A stretch of DNA of 64,000 nucleotides, taken from Adiantum capillus-veneris (Eukaryota > Streptophyta > Polypodiopsida > Polypodiales > Pteridaceae). The translations under genes and the position numbers were made by a program. Location of the stretch: NCBI GenBank assembly GCA_014529385.2, contig CM043964.1, positions 101,884,087-101,948,086 on the forward strand. The letters are read 5' to 3'. The notes under the pieces were generated by a model. It searched no databases and was not told the DNA's origin. It worked only from the letters and a program-made list of their open reading frames with translations. This document shows, one piece after another, positions 23,977 through 34,196 of the stretch (position 1 is its first letter; the number at the start of each line of letters is the position of its first letter).

Positions 23977-23981
23977 AAAAA
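23977..23981 (-). terminator. Pol III terminator (T5) of tRNA-Met
   Basis: Five consecutive T on the minus strand begin five bases past the 3' end of the tRNA gene, which is the normal RNA polymerase III stop signal. Confidence 0.85.
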
Positions 23982-23985
23982 CACT

Positions 23986-24069
23986 TGGGGTGAGAGAGGC
24001 TCGAACTCTCGACCTCAGGATACCTCAGAGCTATGAGACCTACGCGCTAGCCAACTGCGCCACCACCCC
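23986..24069 (-). tRNA. elongator tRNA-Met(CAT) with 10-nt intron
   Basis: The minus strand gives an 84-nt gene with all arms. The acceptor stem is GGGGTGG paired to the 3' strand before CCCCA, with one G-T pair. The D arm is GCGC...GCGC. The anticodon loop is CTCATA with anticodon CAT, and the T arm contains GAGAGTTCGAGCC. The sequence is the plant nuclear elongator tRNA-Met, in which a U31-U39 mismatch is normal. A 10-nt intron (GCTCTGAGGT, 24022-24031) sits one base 3' of the anticodon; short introns here are characteristic of plant tRNA-Met(e). Box A and box B are intact, there is a T5 terminator and a TATA-like upstream element, so the gene is probably functional. Confidence 0.95.
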
Positions 24070-24091
24070 TGATGATGTCGGCAAGCCGCTG

Positions 24092-24109
24092 TTATAATAG
24101 ACATTATAT
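24092..24109 (-). promoter_or_regulatory. TATA-like upstream element of tRNA-Met
   Basis: TATTATAA and TATATAAT on the minus strand lie about 23-40 bases upstream of the tRNA. Plant tRNA genes commonly have TATA-like upstream sequences near -30. Confidence 0.5.
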
Positions 24110-24142
24110 ATTCACTTAATACGTGAACGCGGGGCCCCGTCT

Positions 24143-24182
24143 GAGAGAGAGCGCGCGCGCGCGAGAGAGAGAGAGAGAGAAA
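24143..24182. repeat. GA/GC microsatellite
   Basis: GAGAGAGC is followed by a GCGCGCGC run and then GAGAGAGAGA. A short GC block embedded in GA is unusual among the GA tracts of this window. Confidence 0.9.
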
Positions 24183-24346
24183 CGTGAGCACCATGACTGT
24201 CCAACAAAGTATGCAACTGTTCTGATTTTGTTGCCAGCCCATGCATGTCACATTGTTTCTGCAAAGGTTATCTCATAAGACACAAACAAATTGGCGAATG
24301 TGCGGTATGGTATGCGTGACTCTGTTGGAATGCAAGTACATTATGC

Positions 24347-24775
24347 ATGGCTGACGAGACACGGGACGACCATTTTGCAGACGAAGATTCTTCACATGCT
24401 CAAAGTGGGTGGTACAGATTCACAGAAGGCGTCTCTTCGTACAAGTTCTGTGAAATCTTCGCCAGCTGGAGATCAGACAAACGGCCGGATCAGTGGTCGA
24501 CACACGACGCCAACTTAGCAACATCACATGCTTCCATGTTTCTGCTGCCTGCTGCTAATTACTTGGTTAGAGCCTCGACTGAACTTTTGCCTTGCCTGCA
24601 AAGGACAGTAATAGCTTTCTGGAATTCTTCCACCAACGATCGATTCTTCAGAAGTGGGCAAGTTACCCCCGCTTGCAAAAAAGAAAAGGGATGGCCTTTG
24701 GGCCTTTGGCGCCTGTGCATAGATTTGTTTGCTGTAGCTATAGCCACGAGGATGGGTGAGATAGATGCTTGAGCA
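24347..24775 (+). CDS. unrecognised 141-codon open frame
   Basis: The clean frame opens MADETRDDHFADEDSS (acidic) and continues GWYRFTEGVSSYKFCEIFAS. No domain is recognised. The 24.3-25.7 kb stretch is richer in G+C than its surroundings and also carries minus-strand frames, so it may hold exons of an unidentified gene on either strand. Nothing supports the ATG beyond the frame itself. Confidence 0.25.
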
Positions 24776-25659
24776 CATCTATGAACTATATTTGAATCCA
24801 ACAAGAGAGAAGGTCCATCAAATTTTGTAGCAGTGCACATTTATTGGAATTACCTTAGTTTCCACTCTCGTGAGCGCCTTTTTGCCATATTGTGCGGTCT
24901 TCCACCAAATGTCTCACACAGATTGACCCGTTGGCAAATTTTTACCAGATCTTGTCGTACAACGTGATGGAGCAGTGTTGGTGCAACCTTCCAATGAGGC
25001 AAGTAGAATATAGACCGCCAGGGCCAGGAGGGAGAGAAGAAACATACAGGTCTATGAGGAGATATTGGCAATTGATCATGCCCTTTCAAGTTGGACGCTA
25101 GCTGCATGATATTGTATATTGATGTTGGCCAGCGCTTCTGAAAACGTCGTCCAATGTTGTGCTATTTTTCTACACGCACTGAGCTACCATAGCTATAGAT
25201 GCAAAACAATTTTGAACACACACCTACATGCAGAGTCTCCTCATGGGAAACAATCCGCAACTTCGTCTACGTCATTCCGCCAACTTCGCCTCCCTTTCGC
25301 TCACTTGCGCGATCGACATGGTGCAGAAAAGGGATGGTACAATCAGCACAAGTCTCCCATATTGAGGATTAAGGAGATGAGAGAGAGCATCTGGGTCCGA
25401 ATCTAACGAAAACGAGGATACCAGAAAACATGTTGCATACCAGAAGGGGTAGCTAGGTATGTTTATATATAAGAATGACATTTGAACCGAGCTGTGCGCC
25501 ATGCCCCTGCCAATTTCCATAGGATGAATATGGACAGAATCTTCCACCCTGGTCACAGAGATCTTCTGGGCGCCGGATATCATTGCACCCCACGATACCA
25601 AACCACGACTTTCAAAAACTATCTTTCATGCTGCCAGTACATCTGCTATACATATCAAC

Positions 25660-25777
25660 AAGGGTGCTTCCAATGAGTCTGGCCTTAAATCTGTCTATGA
25701 TAAACATGTCCATCATCGTGGTCTGCAAAGCTTGCTAGCAATTATGCACTCCATGTCACTACATTCACAAGGAGCTT
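25660..25777. repeat. ~118-bp dispersed repeat, copy 1
   Basis: CATATCAACAAGGGTGCTTC through CCATGTCACTACATTC recurs at 34080-34196 in the same orientation with about six substitutions. In one frame it reads SGLKS(V/G)YDKHVHHRGLQ in both copies, which hints at a shared exon or element fragment. Confidence 0.85.
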
Positions 25778-25789
25778 TAATGGACGTGT

Positions 25790-26110
25790 TTCTAGATAGC
25801 AAGTTAGAGTACATGCTCAATAATTCTTAGTTACAAGTAGGAGTTTTCACATTTAATCTAACAAGTAAGCTAGCAATTTTCTAATTCATCTAGCAAATCA
25901 CAAACTCCTATATAGTAACTTGCTCTTGGACGTGTTGATCTAGTAAGTTCATATAGTAAGTCATAAACTCCTATATAGAAACCTGTTCTTGGATGTCCTT
26001 ATCTAGTAAGTTCATCTAGTAAGTTATGAACTCCTATATAGTAGCTAGCTCTTTGGCATCCTCATCTGGTAGTTTATAAACTCCTATATAGCAAAGGGTG
26101 TTTCATCTAG
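25790..26110. repeat. minisatellite, ~63-bp unit
   Basis: AACTCCTATATAG recurs at about 25902, 25965, 26028 and 26078, giving spacings of 63, 63 and 50 bases. The units share TCTAGTAAGTTCAT(C/A)TAG. Copies are diverged and AT-rich. Confidence 0.85.
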
Positions 26111-27955
26111 TAATTTACCACTTACTATGGATCAAGTAATTGTAGTAAGTTTGTCTGCCCCTAATTTCATTTTAGTAAAAATTCATTAAGCATAGTTAAA
26201 CAACTAATTATTGACAAATATCATGGTTACTCGCTCGATCCTCAACTAAGTTTCTTAATTGATATATTTGTTGCTAATATAAATAAGGAAACAAAATAAA
26301 GTCTCATAGTTGTAGACAAAACTATAAAAGGGAAGGGATCAAAACATTTTATATCTCACACACTCTATCATTGATCTGCAAGTACCACAACTGCACACAT
26401 TGTCCTTAGAGAGGAAAAGATATTACAAGATGATGGAGATTATTGTAGATTTTTTGAACAATTTATGTTATATTCATCCAAATAATTAATGATACAATTC
26501 TAAACACAAAGTAGATCACAATCTATACAAAAAAAAAACATCCAATTCAAATGTAAATTGGATACCCTACAAGTACAGTCCACGTTGTGTTGATTATTTA
26601 AAAGTCTCATTAACTTCTCAAAATATGTCCATAAGCTTGGGCAACAAGTGTCAAGTTATAACTTTATATCTTCGATATTGTGCTAGAATACAAGGTCAAA
26701 ATATCAATGTGGAGGTGTATTTAAAACCTAGATTTCTTCAGAGTTTTCAAGAAGCTGCTTTGTTGATAACACCAATTTAATTAGGCGTTTTGGGACTTAT
26801 TCAAGTCCCATTTTAAAAATGAGACTTGAGCTTTGCGCTTTTATTGGTTACTTTGAACTATAAACCATACAATCATACCCTTTGAATAAGACCAAATTGT
26901 TATTAGAACACCAATTTAGGTTTCATTTTCAAAAGGGTCCCTGCAAGGTTAATCTTATTTGACACTTTAAACTATCTAAACACACAAAAAAACACCATTA
27001 ATCATAAAGAAAACGTCAAGATAATTTGCACCTTTTCAAGTACATATCTTAAACAATTCATTCAAAAAAAAACAGTGGATTATTTCAATGCTATGACTCT
27101 AGAAGATCTTATCAAGTGCTGATTTTTTCTATTACAAAAACATGAACTGTCGTGTTTTCTATTCAAATGTCATTGCTAGTTATTTGAACCCTTTGTTAGG
27201 GATTCACAAAAGCATTTTATTCATTTACTAAATGCAAGATACCAGACATCCTTATTGATATTTGGAGTTACACTTTGCAAACTTTATCCCTTCTTTTATC
27301 ACAAGAAGTACATAGGCTTCAACACATTAGTATGGTAAGGATAACAAGCTCGGTTCTATATCAAACTGAGGGTGAAAGAGAAAGTACATAAATGATCACA
27401 AGGGCGCTGATGAATTTAACTAAATATTTTCTACAATGAGAAAGCAGTTTCTCCATTTGGGTATGGTTTGTGCCATCTTGCCAGCTTGTGATGATATACT
27501 CTATTGACCAAAGAGACACTTGGATAGCATGTGGTCAACTTCATTTTTTTATTGGGTCTAGCAACCATAGTGTTGTGTTTGTGGGTCCTTAATAAGCTGT
27601 TTGTGATGTTATTGTGGCTCATGAGGTTTCTCTTGTATTTCATTGAAAAATCCTTTCAGTTTTAGACATGTTATTCCACACATCCACATTATATTTTAGA
27701 GGTTCTTGCCATCAATTTGATGCCCAAATAGATCTACCTCAATTCTCCTTTGTACATGCAAACTTCAAGCTACTCATCTAGACCTCGTCTACAAATGTGA
27801 AGACTAAACCATTAGTTCATTTTTGTGTCACGCTCAAATTAAGATCTAGAGCATTATTCAAAAACTTCATTACTTCGTTAGCGTAGGAGGTAAAATCGCA
27901 GCACTGCGCTCTCATTAACCCATGTGGCTACTCTATTAAAAAAAAAAACACTGCG
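26111..27955. other. AT-rich intergenic DNA, nothing recognised
   Basis: No open frame over 70 codons and no coherent protein wording. The base composition is strongly A/T. No structural RNA was seen. Confidence 0.5.
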
Positions 27956-28038
27956 ATGAAAAGCTCTAAAAAGAACTACGACTACACCGTCAAAAGCTAC
28001 CAACTGCCAAGTGAATTTAAAAAACAGCATTCTACGTT

Positions 28039-28138
28039 GCTCTCAGCAGTAATGCGATCTTCTCCACAAGTAGTTCGAACTTCGCAGGTTCCCAAGAGCA
28101 GCGCAGAGCTTTGTCTGCAGGTTTGTCTCTGGCCACTG

Positions 28139-28234
<96 letters not shown>

Positions 28235-28348
28235 ATGAAGCTAGTAGCATCTTTTGCTCTCAGCAGCAATTCGATCTTCTCCACAATCAGTTTGCAAGTT
28301 CCCAGAAGCAGCTCAAAGCTTTGTCTTCAGGTTTGTCTCTGGCTACTG

Positions 28349-28410
<62 letters not shown>

Positions 28411-28435
28411 CTATGAAGCTAGTAACATCTTTTGA
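28039..28435. repeat. tandem duplication, each unit carrying a long (GA)n tract
   Basis: Unit 1 (28039-28255) and unit 2 (28256-28435) both run CTCTCAGCAG...GATCTTCTCCACAA...GGTTTGTCTCTGG...CTGTTTGAGAGAG, then (GA)n, then CTATGAAGCTAGTA. The GA tract is about 90 bases in unit 1 and about 60 in unit 2. The flanks have diverged moderately, so the duplication is not new. The long ERERER frames here are artefacts. Confidence 0.9.
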
Positions 28436-28679
28436 TGCTCCTCCTTTCAACCAAAGCCATCATTGCAACACGTTATAATTTCCGCACACACATATACTCA
28501 CAGGAGTAACTGCTACATGAGGTTGAGACTTCTTTCTAGCTAGTACTGCAGGAAGTAACAAGCATTGCTGGATGTGGGTCTACAGATTACCCTTCTCTTT
28601 CCATTATTTTCTTCTGTGCTCCAAAATAGTGTGCATTTACCCTAGGCTTAAGCAACTTATTAGGAGGTTAATTAGCAGC

Positions 28680-29230
28680 TATGGCGTGGAAGTCAAAATC
28701 CATATGCAAAGTGAGGGCCTCTCTCTAGATGCAATCACCTACGCACAGGCGCCTGGAAGGCATGTGGCTCTGTCGTGCTTTTTTAATCGTTGCAGTAAAA
28801 ATCTAGATGCGAGGTGAGGGCCTCTCTCATGATGCAATCACCTACGCAGGCATAGATGCAATCACCTACACAAGCATCACATGTCACAAGCTTTTTTTAA
28901 CACACGTCGATCACAAGCGTTAACAACTTTCAAATCTATCATGCTCCCTATCAGGTGTTCTGTTTGCAATGTCAGCAGATGTGAAGCGAGGGCCTCTATT
29001 TAGATGCAATCACCTATGCATGCATCTTGAAGGCATGTGGCCCTATGCAAGAAAAAAGATGTTGTGCTTTGCACTCTCTTGATCGATATGTATTCTAAAT
29101 GTGGTGTGCTTGAGAAAGCACAAAAAGTGCTTGAGGAGCTTCCTGTCCGGCATGTCTCTCCAGATGTAATCACCTACGCAGGCATAGACGCAATCACCTT
29201 TACAAGCAACACATGTTGCAATTTTTAATC
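28680..29230 (+). pseudogene. PPR (pentatricopeptide repeat) gene fragments
   Basis: The clearest piece (29037-29228) reads KKDVVLCTLLIDMYSKCG, then LEKAQKVLEELPVRHVSPD and VITYAGI, the standard plant PPR units (MYxKCG; LEKAQ.VxxELPVR). Upstream, SEGLSLDAITYA at about 28720 and other degenerate DAITYA motifs appear in different frames. PPR proteins bind organellar RNA for editing, splicing or stability. Here the repeats are frameshifted and partly duplicated, so this is a pseudogene or a gene shard. The wording matches large PPR families of ferns. Confidence 0.8.
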
Positions 29231-29310
29231 ACACGTCGATCACAGGCGTTGACGACTTTCAAATCTATCATGCTCCCTATCAGGTATTCTGCTCGCAATG
29301 TGAGCAAGCG
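28868..29310. repeat. ~329-bp period duplication within the PPR fragments
   Basis: The block CACACGTCGATCACA(A/G)GCGTT...CTATCATGCTCCCTATCAGG...GCAATGT occurs at 28901 and 29230. AGATG(C/T)AATCACCTACGCAGG also recurs at several points. This internal duplication helped scramble the PPR reading frame. Confidence 0.8.
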
Positions 29311-29479
29311 TTACATTAGGAAAGTTACATCCTTCTGTGACCAAGAGTAGAAGGGTACAAAGTGACATTGATTTTGATGTCACACATAACATCACAAACC
29401 GAACAGAAGATCGGCATGTAAAAAGAACTGAAGAGTCCAGTAGTGATGGAAGGAAGGATTTCTGTAACTGTTCTTTTTA

Positions 29480-29914
29480 TTGCTATGGCGGCGGTTTGTG
29501 CATACTTCAACCTTTTATCAACACCAAATTCTTTCAAAGAGATTTGGGAGCTTGAAGCTCCATTTTGGTTTAGATGTGCCACATGTAGCACCTTCCTTGA
29601 GTGAAGGTCTCAACGTGGAGGAAGAGCAAATGGAAGATTCAAATGGCGGTGACCATCATGTAGATGGTGATGACCATTTACAGGCTGATGCTAGCGTGCA
29701 AGATAGTAGGGAGGAAAATGAGGAAGGGACATCTATTGTTCTCTTTGAACTAATAGAGAGAATAGTAGAACTTCAAAGTTTATGGGATGAACATAAAATG
29801 CCGATAGGTGTTCAAGATATGGAGTGTAGCTACTTTGTTTGCTACCATGGATGGTTTGGGGTAGAGGTCCACTACTTGTCCAACCTGCTATCTATTGTGT
29901 TATGGAGGTTTTAG
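29480..29914 (+). CDS. unrecognised acidic open frame running into the 180-bp array
   Basis: The 144-codon frame has a strongly acidic centre (DVPHVAPSLSEGLNVEEEQM, then repeated D/E/H residues) and then continues into the first unit of the tandem array (CYHGWFGVEVHYLSN). No family is recognised. The acidic part may be the end of a real exon that the array truncated. The start codon is not certain. Confidence 0.3.
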   Translation: MLWRRFVHTSTFYQHQILSKRFGSLKLHFGLDVPHVAPSLSEGLNVEEEQMEDSNGGDHHVDGDDHLQADASVQDSREENEEGTSIVLFELIERIVELQSLWDEHKMPIGVQDMECSYFVCYHGWFGVEVHYLSNLLSIVLWRF

Positions 29915-32720
29915 ACCAAGTTTGTTTGAAGGTCCACCACCTATCCAAGCTAGCTCTATTGAATAGTCCTATCTCTAGTCTGATCACGTGGATGGTTTGG
30001 GGTAGAGGTCCACCACTTGTCCAACCTAATAACCATTGTGTTATGGAGGTTTTAGCCCATGGTGGTTTGAAGGACCATTGTGTTATGGAAGTTTTAGCCC
30101 ATGGTGGTTTGAAGGTCCATCACCTGTCCAAGCTAGCTCTATTGAATAGTCCTATCTCTATTGTTTGAAGGTTAAAGTGTGAATGGAGTGTAGCTACTAT
30201 GTTTAGTAACATGGATGGTTTGTGGTAAAGGTCCACCACTTGTCCAACCTGCTATCCATTGTGTTATGGAGGCTTTAGCCCTAGGTGGTTTCAAGGTCCA
30301 CCACCTGTGGAAGCTAGCTCTATTGAAAATTCCTACCTCAATTGTTTGAAGGTCAATGTGCGAATGGAGTGTAGCTACTAGGCTTACTATCATGGATGGT
30401 TTGGGGTAGAGGTCCGCCATCTTTCCAACCTACTATCCATTGTGTTTTGGAGGATTTAGCCCAGGTTGGTTTGAAGGCCCACCACGTGTCCAAGCTAGAT
30501 CTATTGAACAAATCTATCTCTAGTGTTTCAAAGTGAATGTGTGAATGGATTGTAGGTACTTTGTTTACTACCATGGATAGTATGGGGTAGACGTCCACCA
30601 CTTGTCCATCCTACTATCTATTGTGCCATGGAGGTTTTATCCCGGGGTGGTGTGAAGGTGGACCACCTGTTCAATCTATCTCTATTATTTCAAGGTCAAT
30701 GTGTGAATGGAGTGTAAGTACTATCTCTATAATTACCATGGATGCTTTGGGACATAGGTCCACCACAACCTAGTATCCCTTGTGTTATAAAGGTTCTAGC
30801 CGAAGGTGGTTTGAAGGTCCACCACCTGTCCAAGCTAGATCTACTGAAAGAAGCTATCTCTATTGTTTGAAGGTCAATGTGTGAAAGGAGTGTCTACTAT
30901 GTTTACTACCAGGGATGGTTTGTGGTAGAGGTCCACCACTTGTCCAACCTACTAACCATTGTGTTATGAAGGTTTTAGCCTAAGGTTGTTTGAAGGTCCA
31001 CCAATTGTGCAAACTAGCTTTATTTAAAGAAGCTATCTCTATTGTTTGAAGAGAGCGTGTGAATGGAGTGTAGCTACTATGACTACTATCATGGATGGTT
31101 TGTGGTAGAGGTCCATCACTTGTCCAACCTACTATCCATTGTGTCATGGAGGTTTTAGCACAAGGTGGTTTGAAGTTCCAACACCTTTCCAAGCTAGCTC
31201 TATTGAAACAAGCTATCTCTACGGTTTCAAGGTCAATGTGTGAATGGAGTATACCTACCATGTTTACTACCATGGATGGTTTGAAGAAAAGGTCCACCAC
31301 TTTTCCAACCTACCGTCCACTATGTCATGGACGCTTTAGCCCAAGGTGGTTTGAAGGTCCACCACCTCTCCAAGGTAGCTCTACTGGAACAAGATATCTC
31401 TATTGTTTCAAGGTCAATGTGTGAATGAAGTGAAGCTACTATGTCTATTAGCATGAAAGGTTTGAGGCAAGGTGCACCACTTATCCAACCTACTATCCAT
31501 TGTGTTATGGAGTATTTAACCCAAGGTGGTTTATTGAAGGTCCACCACATGTCCAAGCTAGATATATATTGAAAGAATCTATCTCTATTATTCCAAGGTC
31601 AATAAAAGAATCGAGTGGAGCTACTATGTTTACTACCACGGATGGTTTGGAGCAGAGGTCCACCACTTGTCCAACCTATTGAACATTGTGTTATGGAGAT
31701 TTTAGCCCAAGGTGGTTTGAAGGTCCCCTACCTGTCTATTGAAATAAGCTATCTCTATTGTTTCAAGGTCAATGTGTGAATGGAGCTGAGCTACTATATT
31801 TACTACCATGGATGGTTTGGGGTAGAATTCCACCACTTTTACAACCTAATAATCATTATGTTATGGAGGTTTTAACCCATGGTGGTTTGAAGGTCCACCA
31901 CCTATCCAAGCTAGCTCTATTGAATAGTCCTATCTCTACTGTTTGAAGGTCAAAAAGTCTAAATGGAGTATGGATACTATGTTTACTACCATGGATGGTT
32001 TGGGGTAGAGGTCTACCACTTGTTCAACCTACTATCCATTCCTGTCTAAGCTAGCTATATTAAAAATTTCTACTTCTATTGTTTGAAGGTCAATGTGTGA
32101 ATGGAGTGTAGCTACAATTTTTACTACCATGGATGGTTTGGGGTAGAGGTCCAACACTTGTCCAATCTACTAACCATTGTGCTATGGAGGTTTTAGCCCA
32201 AGGTGGTTTGAAGGTCCACCACTTGTCCAAGCTAGCTCTATTTACTAGTCCTATCTCTATTGTTTGAAGGTCAATGTGTGAAGGGAGTGTATATACTATG
32301 TTTACTACCAGGGATGTTATGGGCAGAGGTCCACCACTTGTCCAACCCACTAACAATTCTGTTATGGAAGTTCTAGTCCAAGGTGGTTTTAAGGTCTACC
32401 ACATGTCCAAGCTAACTCTATTGAAAGAATCTATCTCTATTGTTTCAAGGTCAATAGCTGAATGGGGTGGAGCTACTATGTTTACTACCATGGATGGTTT
32501 GGGGAAATGACTACTTGGACACTAGGAAGCAGGTTCATGCACTAGTTCACCTTGGACATTGAGCTTTGCAACTAGGTCAAAGTCAATAGCTGAATGGGGT
32601 GGAGCTACTATGTTTACTACCATGGATGGTTTGGGGAAATGACTACTTGGACACTAGCAAGCGGGTTCATACACTAATTCACCTTAGACATTGAGCTTTA
32701 CAACTAGGTGCACCACTTGT
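29820..32720. repeat. ~180-bp tandem array, about 17 diverged units
   Basis: The anchor CCATGGATGGTTTGGGGTAG and variants recur at about 29845, 29989, 30211, 30391, 30571, 30737, 30910, 31090, 31270, 31450, 31637, 31807, 31990, 32129, 32310, 32489 and 32620. Most spacings are 178-185 bp. Each unit also contains GGTCCACCACTTGTCCAACC, TTTTAGCCCAAGGTGG, a second GTCCACCACCTGTCCAAGCT and CTATCTCTATTGTTT. The two GTCCACCAC blocks form a sub-repeat within the unit. Frames of 60-109 codons on both strands follow from the near-multiple-of-three period and are not genes. Confidence 0.93.
32452..32713. repeat. 131-bp tandem duplication at the edge of the array
   Basis: TAGCTGAATGGGGTGGAGCT...GGGGAAATGACTACTTGGACAC...GAGCTTT(G/A)CAACTAGGT is present twice (32452-32582 and 32583-32713) with few differences. 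It joins array sequence to a new segment that later recurs in part near 32810-32880. Confidence 0.85.
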
Positions 32721-33829
32721 CCAAGCTATGCCATATAAATAGGGAGGGGGTTCTTGAGCCAATATGAACCACTTCTCAAACGTTGCTTCCATTGAAATAA
32801 TTAAGGATTACTTGGACATTGATATGCAAGTTCTATAGTCGTTTAGTGATGACATTAGAACTAGGTCCACCACTTTTCCAAGCTATGTTGTAATATAGTA
32901 GGTGGGTCACCATTTATCCACTTTGATTGGGGCTCCTCAAATTGAAAGTCGTCGGACTATTAACATTCATAACCCTCATGTATTTCATAATGGAAATTGT
33001 AATTTTTTTCTCAAAGGAAAGAACTATGAGTATGAACTTGACAATGCATTTTTTTTCACTTGCAGGATGGACTTTGAATCTGGGGAGAAATTATATTTGA
33101 TTCTTGATAATGAAATGTTGGTATTGGTTGTGTGTGTAGAACAGATCCAGATTCCACATGTGGTGGTACAAAGATAGGGCAAGGAAATGTATCTATACTA
33201 GTGGAAGAATGTTTGAAGGATGTGGTGCTCCCTTGTCCTACAATGGATACTACATCTCTCCAAAGTTCATTATGGAGTGTTGTTCAATGGACCAAGCTTC
33301 TTTTGCAGTCTTCCATGATAAATGAAAACCCAATTGACACAAATGAAAGCTACAGTGGTGATGAACAAGGGATCAACCTGTCCTCTACTTACATATGCAA
33401 TACCTATAACAAGCCCAGAGTTTGAAACATTAATACAAGAATCTTGGAGAAATCAAAGGGTACTTTTAAAGGATGAAAAAATGATGTAGATTGTACATGA
33501 AGGGACCATCTTATATGTATTTCCAAAAGATTATGTTAACTTTCATGTACTTGGTGATTATTTTGTGGGTGTGGGTATTGAAAGGGAGAATGAAATTAGT
33601 GAGTACATGCCTAATGTGGCTAGCATCACTTTGATAAAGTGGCCCATCTAGCGGACAACCATGTTGGATGGGATCCCATTACAACGCTTTGTTCCTATAA
33701 TGGGATGCATGCTACTTGTGCAGAATCTGATGTATCCAATGATGATAATGCTAGAAAATATGGTGATGGGAATACCGTTGCTACATCGTTAAGGAAGCGG
33801 TGCTACACTTTTATCAAGAAATCTTGGAC
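32721..33829. other. non-array insert with weak protein-like frames
   Basis: Plus-strand frames at 32902-33177 and 33132-33425 look mildly protein-like but belong to no family I recognise. Further frames to 33830 are interrupted. This interval separates the main ~180-bp array from its last block, so it may be an insertion or the sequence next to which the array expanded. Confidence 0.35.
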
Positions 33830-34079
33830 CACTTGTCCAACCTACTAACCATTGTTTAATGGCGGTTTTAGCCCAAGGTGGTTTAAAGGTCCATCACCTG
33901 TCCAAGCTAGCTCTATTGAATTGTCCTATATCTAGTCTAATCACATGGATGGTTTGGGGTAGAGGTCCACCACTTGTCCAACCTACTAACCATTGTGTTA
34001 TGAAGGTTTTAGCCCATGGTGGTTTGAAGGTCCATCACCTGTCCAAGCTAGCTCTATTAAATAGTCCTATCTCTATTGT
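33830..34079. repeat. outlying block of the ~180-bp array
   Basis: CCACTTGTCCAACCTACTAA, GGTTTAAAGGTCCATCACCT and ATGGATGGTTTGGGGTAGAG return here for about 1.4 units. The block matches the 29.9-30.15 kb part of the array most closely, including the TAGTCTAATCACATGGATGG variant. Confidence 0.9.
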
Positions 34080-34196
34080 ACATATCAACAAGGGTGCTTC
34101 CAATGAGTCTGGCCTTAAATCTGGCTACGATAAACATGTCCATCATCGTGGTCTGCAATGCTTGCTATCAATTACGCACTCCATGTCACTACATTC
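34080..34196. repeat. ~118-bp dispersed repeat, copy 2
   Basis: Same-orientation copy of 25660-25777. It begins exactly where the last array block ends, so the array-bearing segment may have been bounded by this repeat. Confidence 0.85.

Noticed and set aside
28141-28409. Long open frames of alternating Glu-Arg or Leu-Ser around 9.6, 28.2, 48.2 and 51.0 kb
   Set aside because: They translate GA, CT, G or C tracts and exist on both strands; no real protein signal outside the repeat.
29839-32510. Repeated 60-109 codon frames across the 180-bp array on both strands
   Set aside because: They follow from a period near 180 (a multiple of three) in non-coding tandem repeats; each ends in a stop and both strands give equal frames.
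29820-34079. CRISPR-like array
   Set aside because: Units are contiguous ~180-bp repeats without unique spacers, in a plant nuclear context with no cas genes.
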